DNA of 64,000 nucleotides from Trichomonas vaginalis G3 (GCF_026262505.1 NC_067206.1:3686879-3750878); one strand, 5' to 3'; positions 44,120 to 53,614 are shown, numbered from the stretch's first letter. Program-made: numbers and translations. Notes: a model not told the origin generated them from the sequence alone.

Positions 44120-46135
44120 TGTTGCATGCTAAGTTCGGTCAAAATGTAAACCTCTCAATTTTATCGTCGGGGGAAGTAACTCAATTCCTTCAAAATTATT
44201 CTTTAAATATTGAATTTAAAGTTTTTAATTTGGATTATAAATAAATAGGCTAATACAATATTTAAAAATGAGAAAAAATAACTTTTCAAAGAACTTTTCA
44301 TAATCTCAAAGAAAATTTTTTATTCAATAATTATATAAATTAATTAACATTCATAATGAATTGGATTTTTTTTATAAAAAATTGGTCCTACTTAACTTTT
44401 TGAGAGAATTTGGCTTTCTCGTAAACGAAAAAGGGGATTTGACGGAGTCAAATCCCCGCTCACAAAAAGTGGACTTTACATGTCAAATTTTATATGCATG
44501 TAATGTCCACTTTTATGAGTTTTAGGAAGGAATTGGAAGCCATGAGTTACTGACATTGCATCAGTATCTCATAGCCTCCAATTCCTTCAAAAAATGGGAG
44601 AAACTTTGTCCGAATAGTTTAACATTCGGACAAAGTTTCTCCCATTTTAAGAAGGAATTGGAGGGTAAGAGATATACCATATGAATGTATATCTCTTACC
44701 CTCCAATTCCTTCTAGAAAGTGTCCAAACTTTGGGTTAATTGCAAAGTATTAACCCAAAGTTTGGACACTTTCAAGTGGAGATGGAAGGCTTTGGGGTAT
44801 ATATTAATACAATATACCTCAAAGCCTTCCATCTCCACTACAAATGGGAGAAACTTTGTCCGAATAGTTTAACATTCGGACAAAGTTTCTCCCATCTTTC
44901 AATGTAATTGCTACCTGTGAGGTACTGACTTGAAGTCAGTGCTTCACAGGTAGCAATATCCAAAAATTTAAAAACATTTTATCAGTTCGTTAGAGAACTA
45001 GAGCCTCCTAGGTACTGAACCAGAATCAGTGCCTAGGGGACTCTAGTGATCTATATAAATCTGAGAAACTTTGAGGAAATTGTTCGACATTTCCTCAAAG
45101 TTTCTCAGCAATTTAGCGAGGAATGTTCGTTATCGTGTCGATATTTATAATATATACATGATAACAAACATTCCCCGCTAAAAGATGTAAAATCTTATAA
45201 GAAATAATTGCAAAAGAATAACAAATTGCAACAAATTTTATATGAAACTGAACCTTATGAGGTAGTGATTCAAGATCACCGCCTCATAAGATTCAGTTTC
45301 AATCTCAAGTATCTCAAAAGTAAGGCTCTATTTTTTGCCATGTAAAGTGTCACTTTTTCTATCCAAATGATAAGTTATTCAGAGAAAGTTTCCCAGCTAT
45401 CAAGAGGGAATTGTTCCTTATGAGGTATATATTCATACTATATACCTCATAAGGAACAATTCCCTCCTTAAAACGAGAAAACTTGTTCGAAATTGTTTAT
45501 CATTTCGAACAAGTTTTCTCGTTTTTAATAAGAAACTAAAGGCTATGAGGCACTGATTATATATTAGTGCCTCACAGCCTTTAGTTTCTAATAGATAGCT
45601 GGGAAACTTTCTCCAAATGATAAGTTATTCAGAGAAAGTTTCCCAGCTATCAAGAGGGAATTGTTCCTTATGAGGTATATAGTTATAATGTATACCTCAT
45701 AAGGAACAATTCCCTCATTAAAATCGTAGATATTTTTTACTTATTACTCATGCTTTCAAAATCACAATCCTCTGAAAAGTTATTTTTTATTAAGAATTTA
45801 GAATTTTGATAAATACCTTTTTTCAATTTGATATAATACTTATATATTTTCAAAAAGACATTTTGAAAAGATATCTCAAAAGTTCTCTGAAAACCTATTT
45901 TTGATTAATTTTGAGAAATATCCGTATTAAATTAATCAATAAATTCATTCAACACTACTTTAATTTTTAAATTCAAAAAATTATATGTGCTTCTTAAAAT
46001 GTCTCACAAAAATTTTATTATAAAATTATATACAATATTAAAAATCCCACAACATTTTTTACTTTACATAATCGTACTTCCTCGACGATTAATTTCCCCT
46101 CAATTCCTATCGTTGACCGAACTTAGCATGCAACA
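44120..46135. mobile_element. Hairpin element, 2 kb, TGTTG...CAACA ends
   Basis: A perfect 23-bp terminal inverted repeat beginning TGTTGCATGCTAAGTTCGGT, flanked by AATA on both sides (44116-44119 and 46136-46139). TGTTG ends and a 4-bp duplication would fit the Ginger type, but the flank is AT minisatellite, so the duplication is weak evidence. The interior is mainly hairpin array H4; 45720-46080 is AT-rich with nothing recognised. Part of it (44210-44420) recurs inverted at 32497-32721. No gene. Confidence 0.82.
44433..45715. repeat. Hairpin array H4
   Basis: About eighteen hairpins, mostly separated by only a few bases, in two largely alternating classes. Class Y holds a GAAACTTTG-like core and an 8-nt loop: 44594-44645, 44716-44773, 44844-44895 (identical to the first), 45062-45109 and 45473-45526, all with perfect stems of 20-25 bp. 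Class X often has TATGAGGTA-like stems and longer loops: 44651-44713 (26 bp, perfect), 44777-44838 (one mismatch), 45404-45466 (27 bp, perfect) and 45653-45715. A few units are decayed. Confidence 0.88.
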
Positions 46136-46815
46136 AATATACATATATAAATATACATATATAAATATACATATATAAATATACATATATAAATATACAT
46201 ATATAAATATACATATATAAATATACATATATAAATATACATATATAAATATACATATATAAATATACATATATAAATATACATATATAAATATACATAT
46301 ATAAATATACATATATAAATATACATATATAAATATACATATATAAATATACATATATAAATATACATATATAAATATACATATATAAATATACATATAT
46401 AAATATACATATATAAATATACATATATAAATATACATATATAAATATACATATATAAATATACATATATAAATATACATATATAAATATACATATATAA
46501 ATATACATATATAAATATACATATATAAATATACATATATAAATATACATATATAAATATACATATATAAATATACATATATAAATATACATATATAAAT
46601 ATACATATATAAATATACATATATAAATATACATATATAAATATACATATATAAATATACATATATAAATATACATATATAAATATACATATATAAATAT
46701 ACATATATAAATATACATATATAAATATACATATATAAATATACATATATAAATATACATATATAAATATACATATATAAATATACATATATAAATATAC
46801 ATATATAAATATATA
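46136..46815. repeat. 14-bp AT minisatellite
   Basis: Nearly fifty almost perfect copies of AAATATACATATAT, much more uniform than the 16-bp arrays. The frames of 235-244 codons that cross it are meaningless. It is followed by the right end of MULE-4 (46816-46907). Confidence 0.92.
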
Positions 46816-46907
46816 AATAACAAAATACAATCAAAAAATAGTGTTTGGAAATTTAAGGTTAAGTGTCACTTTTCTAGTGTCACTTTTTCGTAAATTCTAC
46901 CACACTC

Positions 46908-46997
46908 ATATTTAAAAACGTGCTCTATCAAAAGTTCCAAAAATTCAATATTTTAGCTTTTCTGAGGTGTCACTTTTGATGAATTTCTGTTTACAAC
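46908..46997. repeat. 90-bp target duplication of MULE-4, right copy
   Basis: Same 90 bp as 33885-33974. It continues as AGTTTAAACATATATTGC, the original flank of the Ginger element, showing that MULE-4 entered the tip of Ginger-C. Confidence 0.85.
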
Positions 46998-47263
46998 AGT
47001 TTAAACATATATTGCTATATCTCATGATCTTACTTAGTACTTTTAAAGTTAATTTCAGAAAAAATTTGACACAATGGTATCCGGCACATACAAGTGGTGT
47101 ACAACCAAAATTTCATATCCCTAGTTTTACATTTATGTTTAGTTTTATTTCACCTAATTTTCAAAGATCATAATTGAATTAGATGGCCAAGCTATTCAAA
47201 ACACGACCAAGCTTATCAAAATAAGACCAATATATTCAAAATTCTTTATTCTTTCAAATCATT

Positions 47264-47271
47264 TCATTTTA
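47264..47271 (+). promoter_or_regulatory. Inr-like element of the MULE-2 gene
   Basis: TCATTTTA directly before the ATG at 47272, identical to the motif at 11728. Confidence 0.5.
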
Positions 47272-48714
47272 ATGCAGATCCAAGATCACGAACTCACATA
47301 TATCGAGTTGCTTAAGTATGGAGTGCAACAAGAAATCCAAGCAGGTTGTAGTTATTCATATAAAACTAGGAAAGAAAGAAATCAAATCCAATTTAATTGT
47401 AAGTGGCCGAATTGTCCATGTCGCTTCCTTGTTGATACACTTCCCGATGACAAGTACCACATACGAAAATGTATTAACACCCACAATCATTCTGCCCCTT
47501 TTCCAAACAAATCACAACAAATTACATCATATTTTTATAGATCTTATTTAACAAGATATTTTGAATCAAATCAAGACCGTGTTTACGCACAATTAAGGTG
47601 TTTCAAAGATCTTAATATCCCATTTGATAGTGGGATCATTCCGGAAATGTTTCAACAATCTACAGATGCTTTAAAAAAGTTTTCTAAACGCCTTCATGCA
47701 ATCAATACCAGTTTCTCAGTGGATGATGTTACATCTCTTGCAATTTTTGTCGACATGGTTAAGAGTCATTCTCCGGGTGATCTCATCGAGTTTATTCACG
47801 AGCCAGATCGTATGATTTTCTATTACGCCCCATTCGAAGCAAATGCTTTTTCACATCAAATACAAACTTATCACATTGATTCCACTTATAAGCTCTTGCG
47901 CTCTCGCATACCATTTTATGCCGTCACTGGCAAATTCGCGGAATCAATTGTTTTTCCGTTTTTGTATTTTTTCGTTTGGCCCGACACAAGTGAAAATATA
48001 CAAGTTTGTCTCACAGCATATTTTGGCTCCATCAATCGCGAACCATCTTATTTTTCAATGGACTGCGCACCTCAAATCACAAATGCTGTTGAAACAGCCA
48101 TCCCCTTATGCCAGATCATTTGGTGTGGCGTTCATGTGTTGCGCGCTGTCATGAGAAAGGCTGAAAAGTTTCAAGATCGTTCCAACTTCGAAACTTTCTA
48201 TAACTTAATGAAGTTATTGGTCTTTGGTTCTGAAGAGGAAGAAATTGATCCTGATGAAGTTTACAACAATTTAGAAGAAATTTTAAATGAGGAACCTGCT
48301 GCCCGTGAATACTTTGACCGACAGTGGCGCCATCATCTTGACAGGTGGATGCTTCGCTATAGAAATGAAGGAGATGGAACAAACAACATCTCAGAATCAC
48401 ATTTCAAGGTTTTGAAGCACCAGTACTTCCCAGAAAGGCGAAATCTTCGACTCGATGAACTTGTCATCGAGTTATATTCCAGTGTTGTTCCTTCATTCCT
48501 GATTAAGTTGCAAATTAAAGGTCTGGATTCAGAGAGAAGTGTTAAAGTTATCAAAAAAGTCACAAGAGATTTCGAAGAAATGACACAATTTAAAAAAGTC
48601 GAATGCATCAGTATGCTTGAAGCTGTTCAGAAAGGTCTGAAAAATGATACACTTGATCCCAACATTGTTTACTCAACATTAAAAATATTATTGCAAAGAA
48701 AACATTTGATTTAA
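47272..48714 (+). CDS. MULE-2 transposase, intact 480 aa
   Basis: A second copy of the MULE-1 transposase with two visible substitutions, A150V and D169G; neither touches the catalytic triad (D203, D264, E375), the C-x2-H pair or the zinc finger. The frame is whole with the same start, stop and TAAA context. The MULE terminus lies at 48926. This copy arose by segmental duplication, so it shares its 3' flank with MULE-1, but its left part now adjoins the 90-bp repeat of MULE-4. Likely competent as an enzyme. Confidence 0.93.
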   Translation: MQIQDHELTYIELLKYGVQQEIQAGCSYSYKTRKERNQIQFNCKWPNCPCRFLVDTLPDDKYHIRKCINTHNHSAPFPNKSQQITSYFYRSYLTRYFESNQDRVYAQLRCFKDLNIPFDSGIIPEMFQQSTDALKKFSKRLHAINTSFSVDDVTSLAIFVDMVKSHSPGDLIEFIHEPDRMIFYYAPFEANAFSHQIQTYHIDSTYKLLRSRIPFYAVTGKFAESIVFPFLYFFVWPDTSENIQVCLTAYFGSINREPSYFSMDCAPQITNAVETAIPLCQIIWCGVHVLRAVMRKAEKFQDRSNFETFYNLMKLLVFGSEEEEIDPDEVYNNLEEILNEEPAAREYFDRQWRHHLDRWMLRYRNEGDGTNNISESHFKVLKHQYFPERRNLRLDELVIELYSSVVPSFLIKLQIKGLDSERSVKVIKKVTRDFEEMTQFKKVECISMLEAVQKGLKNDTLDPNIVYSTLKILLQRKHLI

Positions 48715-48926
48715 TAAACATTTAATTTATTATAATTAATTTTTTATTACAGTATAGTAAAAAATGCTATAAATAAATTATTATATTTTATTAAAATGTG
48801 ACTTTTAATAGTAAGTGAATAAAATAAATCAGGAATTGGGAAAGAAATAAGGTTAATTAAAAATAATGAAAATTACAAGTTTAAGGTTAATAAAAAAGTG
48901 ACGATGGGCGAGTTTGTCCCCCACTC

Positions 48927-49226
48927 ATGTGTTTTTTTTTGAAATAACTCTCAAATATTATTTTTTTGTTTATTTAATGATGAATAAATATGATTGCTTT
49001 AGTCAATCATAAAAACTAATTTAAGTTTAAAATAATGAAAGGATAATTTGATCGTTTTTTAAAATACAATTATTTTTGATGATTTGCAAGAATCTTTGAA
49101 AAGAATATAATATAGGTTCTATTATTGTAAAATTTATCCAAATCATGTATTACATAAATTACGATTAAAACGATGAAAGAACCAAAAAGTGTGTTTTGTG
49201 TTTTGTTGTTGTGTGTTGGATGCGGG

Positions 49227-49228
<2 letters not shown>
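48927..49228. mobile_element. hAT remnant, truncated
   Basis: Same hAT end fragment as 13390-13691, cut off at GGATGCGGGAT; the terminal ...AACAACCCTA is missing. Confidence 0.85.

Positions 49229-49262
<34 letters not shown>
49229..49262. repeat. A-run of 34 at the Polinton-2 junction
   Basis: 34 consecutive A between the truncated hAT remnant and GG + AGTGGGG, the Polinton tip. It is absent at the equivalent position in copy 1 (13692), so it is either linked to the insertion event or an assembly artefact. Confidence 0.8.
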
Positions 49263-49264
<2 letters not shown>

Positions 49265-49265
49265 A

Positions 49266-49358
49266 AGTGGGGCTTCCAGGCACTTCGTGCCTTCTAGCCC
49301 TAAGAATTTTTCCCAAGACCCAAGAGGAGGACCGAACCCCAGCCGACCAGCCGTTGAC
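49266..49358. repeat. Polinton-2 terminal inverted repeat
   Basis: 93 bp matching 2807-2900 in inverse. Near the tip it carries a hairpin GGCAC-TTC-GTGCC at the place where Polinton-1 has GGCGC-GTT-GCGCC. Confidence 0.82.
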
Positions 49359-49375
49359 TTTTTTGTCATGATTTC

Positions 49376-50440
49376 ATCGTAAATGTTTTGTCAAGACTTC
49401 TTCGTAAATGTTTTGTCAAGACTTCTTCGTAAATGTTTTGTCAAGACTTCTTCGTAAATGTTTTGTCAAGACTTCTTCGTAAATGTTTTGTCAAGACTTC
49501 TTCGTAAATGTTTTGTCAAGACTTCTTCGTAAATGTTTTGTCAAGACTTCTTCGTAAATGTTTTGTCAAGACTTCTTCATCGTAAATGTTTTGTCAAACT
49601 TCTTCGTAATGAGCGTAAATGACCAAAAATAATGTTTATGTTAGCATGTTAGATCTAACACGTTTTCTAACATGTTTTCTAACATCGTAGAAAACTCATG
49701 ATTTCTTCGTAAATGTTTTGTCGAAACTTCTTCGTAAATGTTTTGTCATGATTTCATCGTAAATGTTTTGTCATGATTTCTTCGTAAATGTTTTTGTCAA
49801 ACTTCTTCGTAATGAGCGTAAAGGACCCAAAAATATAATTTATGTTAGAATGTTAGATCTAACATGTTTTCTAACATGTTTTCTAACATGGTCTAAAACT
49901 CTTGAATTTTCATGAATTTTCATGATTTCATCGTAAATGTTTCGACAAAACATAGACAATAAAGTTTTGACAAAACATAGACAAGAAAGTTTTGACAAAC
50001 ATAGACAAGAAAGTTCATGAGAAATTAGACAAGAAAGTCTTGACAAAACATAGACAAGAAAGTCTTGACAAAACATTTACGATGAAGTTTGACAAAGTCT
50101 CAACAAAGTCTTTACGATGAAGTTTGACAAAACATAGACAAGAAAGTTTTGACAAAACATTTACGAAGAAGTCTTGACAAAACATGTACGAAGAAGAAGT
50201 TTCGACAAAACATATACGATGAAATCATGAAAATTCAAGAGTTTTAGACCATGTTAGAAAACATGTTAGAAAACATGTTAGATCTAACATTCTAACATAA
50301 ATTATATTTTTGGGTCCTTTACACTCATTACGATGAAGTCTTGACAAAACATTTACGAAGAAGTCTTGACAAAACATTTACGATGAAATCATGACAAGAT
50401 AGAATATGAGAGAGGTCCTATAAACTGGAGAAAGTGTCAT
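49376..50440. repeat. Subterminal repeat block of Polinton-2
   Basis: The first half is built of a 25-bp unit (CGTAAATGTTTTGTCAAGAC + TTCTT), the second half of its inverse (GACAAAACATTTACGAAGAA), so the whole is a large inverted repeat. Palindromic clusters around GTTAGATCTAAC with GTTTTCTAACATG lie at 49645-49685, 49850-49890 and 50255-50300. No gene. Possible roles, all inference: replication origin, terminal protein or transcription factor sites. Confidence 0.8.
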
Positions 50441-50479
50441 ATAAACATCTGTCAAAAACCGTTTTTTACTTCACTTAAA

Positions 50480-51457
50480 ATGCCACGTAAGCTACGTAAG
50501 AATATACGTAAGAGGAAGGGAGCATTGAAACATCCAATAGTAAAACTGACACCACAACAACAGTTGCAACAACAAATTATGAATGACCCCACTATGTTGC
50601 AACAAATGTCAAGCAACCCTATGCTTTTAAACCGAGTTATTGGTGCACAGAGTGGAGGTTTAAGAGCGGCACTTTTAGCGAAAATGGCAGGCTATGGTGG
50701 AGCTGCAGACGGAACAGCTTATAACCCTCAAAGTCAAATGAATTTGAGTTCACTCAAAAATCAAATAACAGATGTCAAAAAGTCAAACATAGACATACAG
50801 AAGCAAATAAGTGAAAACGAAAAGAAACTAGAATATGACAGACACACAAAGAAACTCAATGAGTTAAACGTAGAGAAAAAGAAGAAAGAAGAACAACTGA
50901 AAGAACTAAGTACAGAGGAATATGCGAAAAAAGTGTCAGAAAAAGCAGCAGAAGTAGCAAAAATGGAACAAGATGTTGTAAATTTGAAAAACCATACTAC
51001 TCAATATAAAGTACTGAAAGATGAAGAGATAAAACAAAAAGCCCTGAAGACATATATGGATAGCGATGAGTATAAAAAAGAAGTTGAAGCAAATGTAAAG
51101 GCAGAAAAACTTTTACAGTTGCAAAACCAAACCGTACAGTATGAAAACTTAGCACAAGAAAGTAAAAATAACGACGCAGCCATGCAAAAGGCAATGAAAA
51201 GCGCAGAATATATAAAAGCTAACAATGACTGGTTAGATGCCCAAGCCAACGCTAAAGCAGCCCAGCTTATAGGGTCAATAAGGACAAAAATACAAGCGGA
51301 TGAAGACAGTTCAAATGAAGCTTTAATGAATGCTGACTTTAAGAATGCCTTCGAAGCTCTTCATAGTAAGGTGAAACTAGTGAACGACTTCTCATCTGGA
51401 AAGAAACTGAAGTCTGAAGGTTTCGACAAAGAGTTAAGAGAAGTAGCAAAAATATGA
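50480..51457 (+). CDS. Polinton-2 coiled-coil protein, 325 aa
   Basis: The start is very basic (MPRKLRKNIRKRKGALKH), then a Gln/Met-rich stretch and a long, strongly charged helical region (residues about 95-280, Lys/Glu/Gln-rich) that should form a coiled coil. An Inr-like TCACTTA lies 3 bases before the ATG. The stop overlaps the start of the next gene by ATGA, so the two are probably co-expressed. A basic N-terminus with a coiled coil could suit a nucleic-acid packaging or scaffold protein; no family recognised. Confidence 0.65.
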   Translation: MPRKLRKNIRKRKGALKHPIVKLTPQQQLQQQIMNDPTMLQQMSSNPMLLNRVIGAQSGGLRAALLAKMAGYGGAADGTAYNPQSQMNLSSLKNQITDVKKSNIDIQKQISENEKKLEYDRHTKKLNELNVEKKKKEEQLKELSTEEYAKKVSEKAAEVAKMEQDVVNLKNHTTQYKVLKDEEIKQKALKTYMDSDEYKKEVEANVKAEKLLQLQNQTVQYENLAQESKNNDAAMQKAMKSAEYIKANNDWLDAQANAKAAQLIGSIRTKIQADEDSSNEALMNADFKNAFEALHSKVKLVNDFSSGKKLKSEGFDKELREVAKI

Positions 51458-51903
51458 CGAAAATAACAGATGCAGCAACGAGACAGGCAGTTCAAAGTGC
51501 CTATGACGCCGTTAGAGCAACTGTTGTGGAAAGTCAAGAAAAAGAGTTACAACAGACCAAAACAGACCTAGTAAATGCTTTCTTAAGAACGAAAAGTCAG
51601 GTAGGACATTATGCTGCAGATGGAACATATGTGCCAGCTGGTGGAACTTATATACCACCAAACCCTCCAAGAGAAGCACCTGCACCAGGACTACCTAAAA
51701 CATTTACATCGTCACATGGACACAGACACAGGCATGCACCAAAACCAACACAACAACCAGCACAACAACCACCTCCACAACCAGCACAACAACAACACAA
51801 CAACCAGCACAGCAACCAACAGTTCAAAACCCTGCACAACAACAACCACAAACAGAGCAAGGACATAAAAGAAGTAGAGAACAAGGAAACCAAGAATTCT
51901 TAA
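51454..51903 (+). CDS. Low-complexity protein, 149 aa (Polinton-2)
   Basis: The N-terminal 50 residues are helical (TRQAVQSAYDAVRATVVESQ), followed by Gly/Tyr/Pro-rich and Gln/Pro/His/Asn-rich sequence. It overlaps the previous gene by 4 bp (ATGA) and ends 2 bp before the next ATG. Function unknown. Base-composition bias makes the other frames here misleading. Confidence 0.55.
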   Translation: MTKITDAATRQAVQSAYDAVRATVVESQEKELQQTKTDLVNAFLRTKSQVGHYAADGTYVPAGGTYIPPNPPREAPAPGLPKTFTSSHGHRHRHAPKPTQQPAQQPPPQPAQQQHNNQHSNQQFKTLHNNNHKQSKDIKEVENKETKNS

Positions 51904-51905
51904 AA

Positions 51906-52688
51906 ATGCTTAAAGAAGAGTGTGGTTTCCCAGATACTGTTGACTTTAGTGACAGATATAAAGAAGCTATTGGAAAGTTCAAGGATGGAAATACTGACCC
52001 GAACCTATTTAGCTTTATGGCTCAGCACCAAAACGGATATAATCTCAAACCTGGAAAATACAAGCTCGCTAAGGGATATGATTTAATAGCATATCATCCA
52101 AATGACATGAACGAATTTACTCCGAGATATTTGATGTCAGAGCTAAATGACAATTCAACTTTCGTCATGAAACGCGTAAAAAATAGAGACGGAACGAAAG
52201 AACAAAAGCTTATGAATGCGGATGACGTAGATAGGGAAATTGTTAAAAACGGTCTCGGAATATATGAAATGCCAGCAGATGAGGTACAAGAAACTCCACA
52301 GGAAGAAATAGTTCAGATACAACCAGACATGGAAGAAATAGTTCAGCAACAACAGCTAGAAGAGCCTGAAGGAAACGAACAAGTCACTCCTTTGGAAACT
52401 AACTTCACAGAACTAGATGAAGATTTGGAACAGCCGAAAAATCTTGACCCTCAACAAGAGTATGCGGAGAATATGGAATATTTCCAAGAGTCTAAAAAAA
52501 ATTCGGCTGACATAGTAGAAGAATATCGAAAAATGTTTGCCGACATACAAAAGACTCCAGCACCAGATGAAAATATTCAGCATAGAATGGAAGAACTGAA
52601 AAAAAATGTACACAAATACAACAACCCTTTTTACTTACGAGCATTTAACGTTCAATCTTCGGATGAACTCGGTGAAATAAAAGGTTAA
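51906..52688 (+). CDS. Polinton-2 unknown protein, 260 aa
   Basis: The N-terminal 115 residues look folded (LKPGKYKLAKGYDLIAYHPN), the rest is acidic and Gln/Glu-rich (PQEEIVQIQPDMEEIVQQQQ) and probably disordered. Start chosen at the first ATG after the previous stop. No recognised family; by its place in a dense run of plus-strand genes before the capsid gene it is probably a virion or assembly protein. Confidence 0.6.
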   Translation: MLKEECGFPDTVDFSDRYKEAIGKFKDGNTDPNLFSFMAQHQNGYNLKPGKYKLAKGYDLIAYHPNDMNEFTPRYLMSELNDNSTFVMKRVKNRDGTKEQKLMNADDVDREIVKNGLGIYEMPADEVQETPQEEIVQIQPDMEEIVQQQQLEEPEGNEQVTPLETNFTELDEDLEQPKNLDPQQEYAENMEYFQESKKNSADIVEEYRKMFADIQKTPAPDENIQHRMEELKKNVHKYNNPFYLRAFNVQSSDELGEIKG

Positions 52689-52717
52689 ATTTCAAGAAAA
52701 CATATAGAAATGAAACA

Positions 52718-53614
52718 TTGTTTAAAGTTCATTCAGAACCTAACCAAGATGGAAACAAACCTACTTTTGTTTCTGCAGACGATGGAACTACAATGAGATG
52801 GGGTCATAAAGCTAACCCGGATAGGTGGTTCATAAACTTACAACCACAATTCCAAGAAGTTGTAGACGCAATGGAAGTCAATGGTGAACCAGATATAGCT
52901 GGTATTTTAAGCGCGGCTTTAATGCCATTGAAAGATATGAAAGATGCAGATATTTTGGACCAGTATGAAATGAACATGGCTGATGGAAATATAACACCTG
53001 ACGTTCTAGAACATTTATCTCAAAGAACTACACAGAACCATAGAGATGGTATATTTGGTGAAGAGTTTAGAAAGAAAGTTAGGGAGAGCGAAGGAAGAGA
53101 ACCTATTGTACATGACCTTGCAAATGAAAGTTTGCAAAATGTCATAAAAACTTACTTTGCAGGCGATGAATCGAGAAGGGATGAATATTTAAGAAAACTC
53201 AAATGGACAGTACCAAATGAAATGTTAGTATTGAAAAACATGTTCCTTGACAAAATAAAACCAACTACAGAAATAAACGACGCAAGACTGAAAGATTGGG
53301 TAAAAGCTTTCCCATTCACAAAAGATATAGTTGGTAACATGGAAAGAAAACCAGAATGGCTACAAAAACATATATTTGGAAACGAGCTTATTCCATATGG
53401 ACAGGCACTGTTTGAAGAGCTTGAACCGGAAACTCAGGAAAGAGTCATGCAAACAATAAGCAAAGACTCAAATACAAACTATGACAAACTCTTTCTAGGA
53501 TATAGGTTACCTGAGATGGGCGACCAGAGCCCAAAGGCAAAAAGGACATGGGAAATTTACAACATACTAGTGAACATGAGCAAAGATGCAACAACTTCAA
53601 GCAGAGGGCAATGA
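52718..53614 (+). CDS. Polinton-2 unknown protein, about 298 aa
   Basis: An open frame with a mixed alpha composition (for example DGTTMRWGHKANPDRWFINL near the start). The true start is unclear; no ATG-led start is obvious at the beginning of the frame. It lies between the 260-aa gene and the capsid gene on the same strand. No family recognised. Confidence 0.55.
   Translation: MFKVHSEPNQDGNKPTFVSADDGTTMRWGHKANPDRWFINLQPQFQEVVDAMEVNGEPDIAGILSAALMPLKDMKDADILDQYEMNMADGNITPDVLEHLSQRTTQNHRDGIFGEEFRKKVRESEGREPIVHDLANESLQNVIKTYFAGDESRRDEYLRKLKWTVPNEMLVLKNMFLDKIKPTTEINDARLKDWVKAFPFTKDIVGNMERKPEWLQKHIFGNELIPYGQALFEELEPETQERVMQTISKDSNTNYDKLFLGYRLPEMGDQSPKAKRTWEIYNILVNMSKDATTSSRGQ

Larger units (their letters stand above)
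33975..46907. mobile_element. MULE-4 element, heavily nested
   Basis: The ends are GAAAAAACCAGAATTTTCG (33975) and, read inward from 46907, GAGTGTGGTAGAATTTACG; both continue into AAAAAGTGACA. Order: left end, part of a 270-bp repeat, MULE 5' region and truncated gene (34547-34816), minisatellite, right end. Three elements interrupt it: Ginger-D (35250-36492), MULE-B (36864-43489) and the hairpin element (44120-46135), leaving about 3 kb of its own sequence. E1 and E2 are non-autonomous relatives with the same ends. It is flanked by 90-bp direct repeats. Confidence 0.75.
46908..49228. repeat. Segmental duplication, copy 2
   Basis: 2,321 bp matching 11371-13691 with few differences. It stops at GGATGCGGGAT, where an A-run and then Polinton-2 begin. 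Confidence 0.85.

Noticed and set aside
44433-45715. let-7-like GAGGTA seed in class X hairpins
   Set aside because: Short match in a palindromic AT-rich repeat; no evidence for a miRNA relation.
34817-46834. Long frames reading Tyr-Ile-Cys-Phe-Val repeats (up to 244 codons)
   Set aside because: They are open on three minus-strand frames at once because the 14- and 16-bp AT units lack stops there; no gene.
49173-49382. A 69-codon frame with a lysine run at the Polinton-2 edge
   Set aside because: It runs through hAT remnant, A-run and terminal repeat; it cannot be a real gene.
49380-50440. CRISPR-like direct repeats in the 25-bp array
   Set aside because: Units are contiguous without unique spacers, no cas gene is present, and the context is a eukaryotic Polinton.
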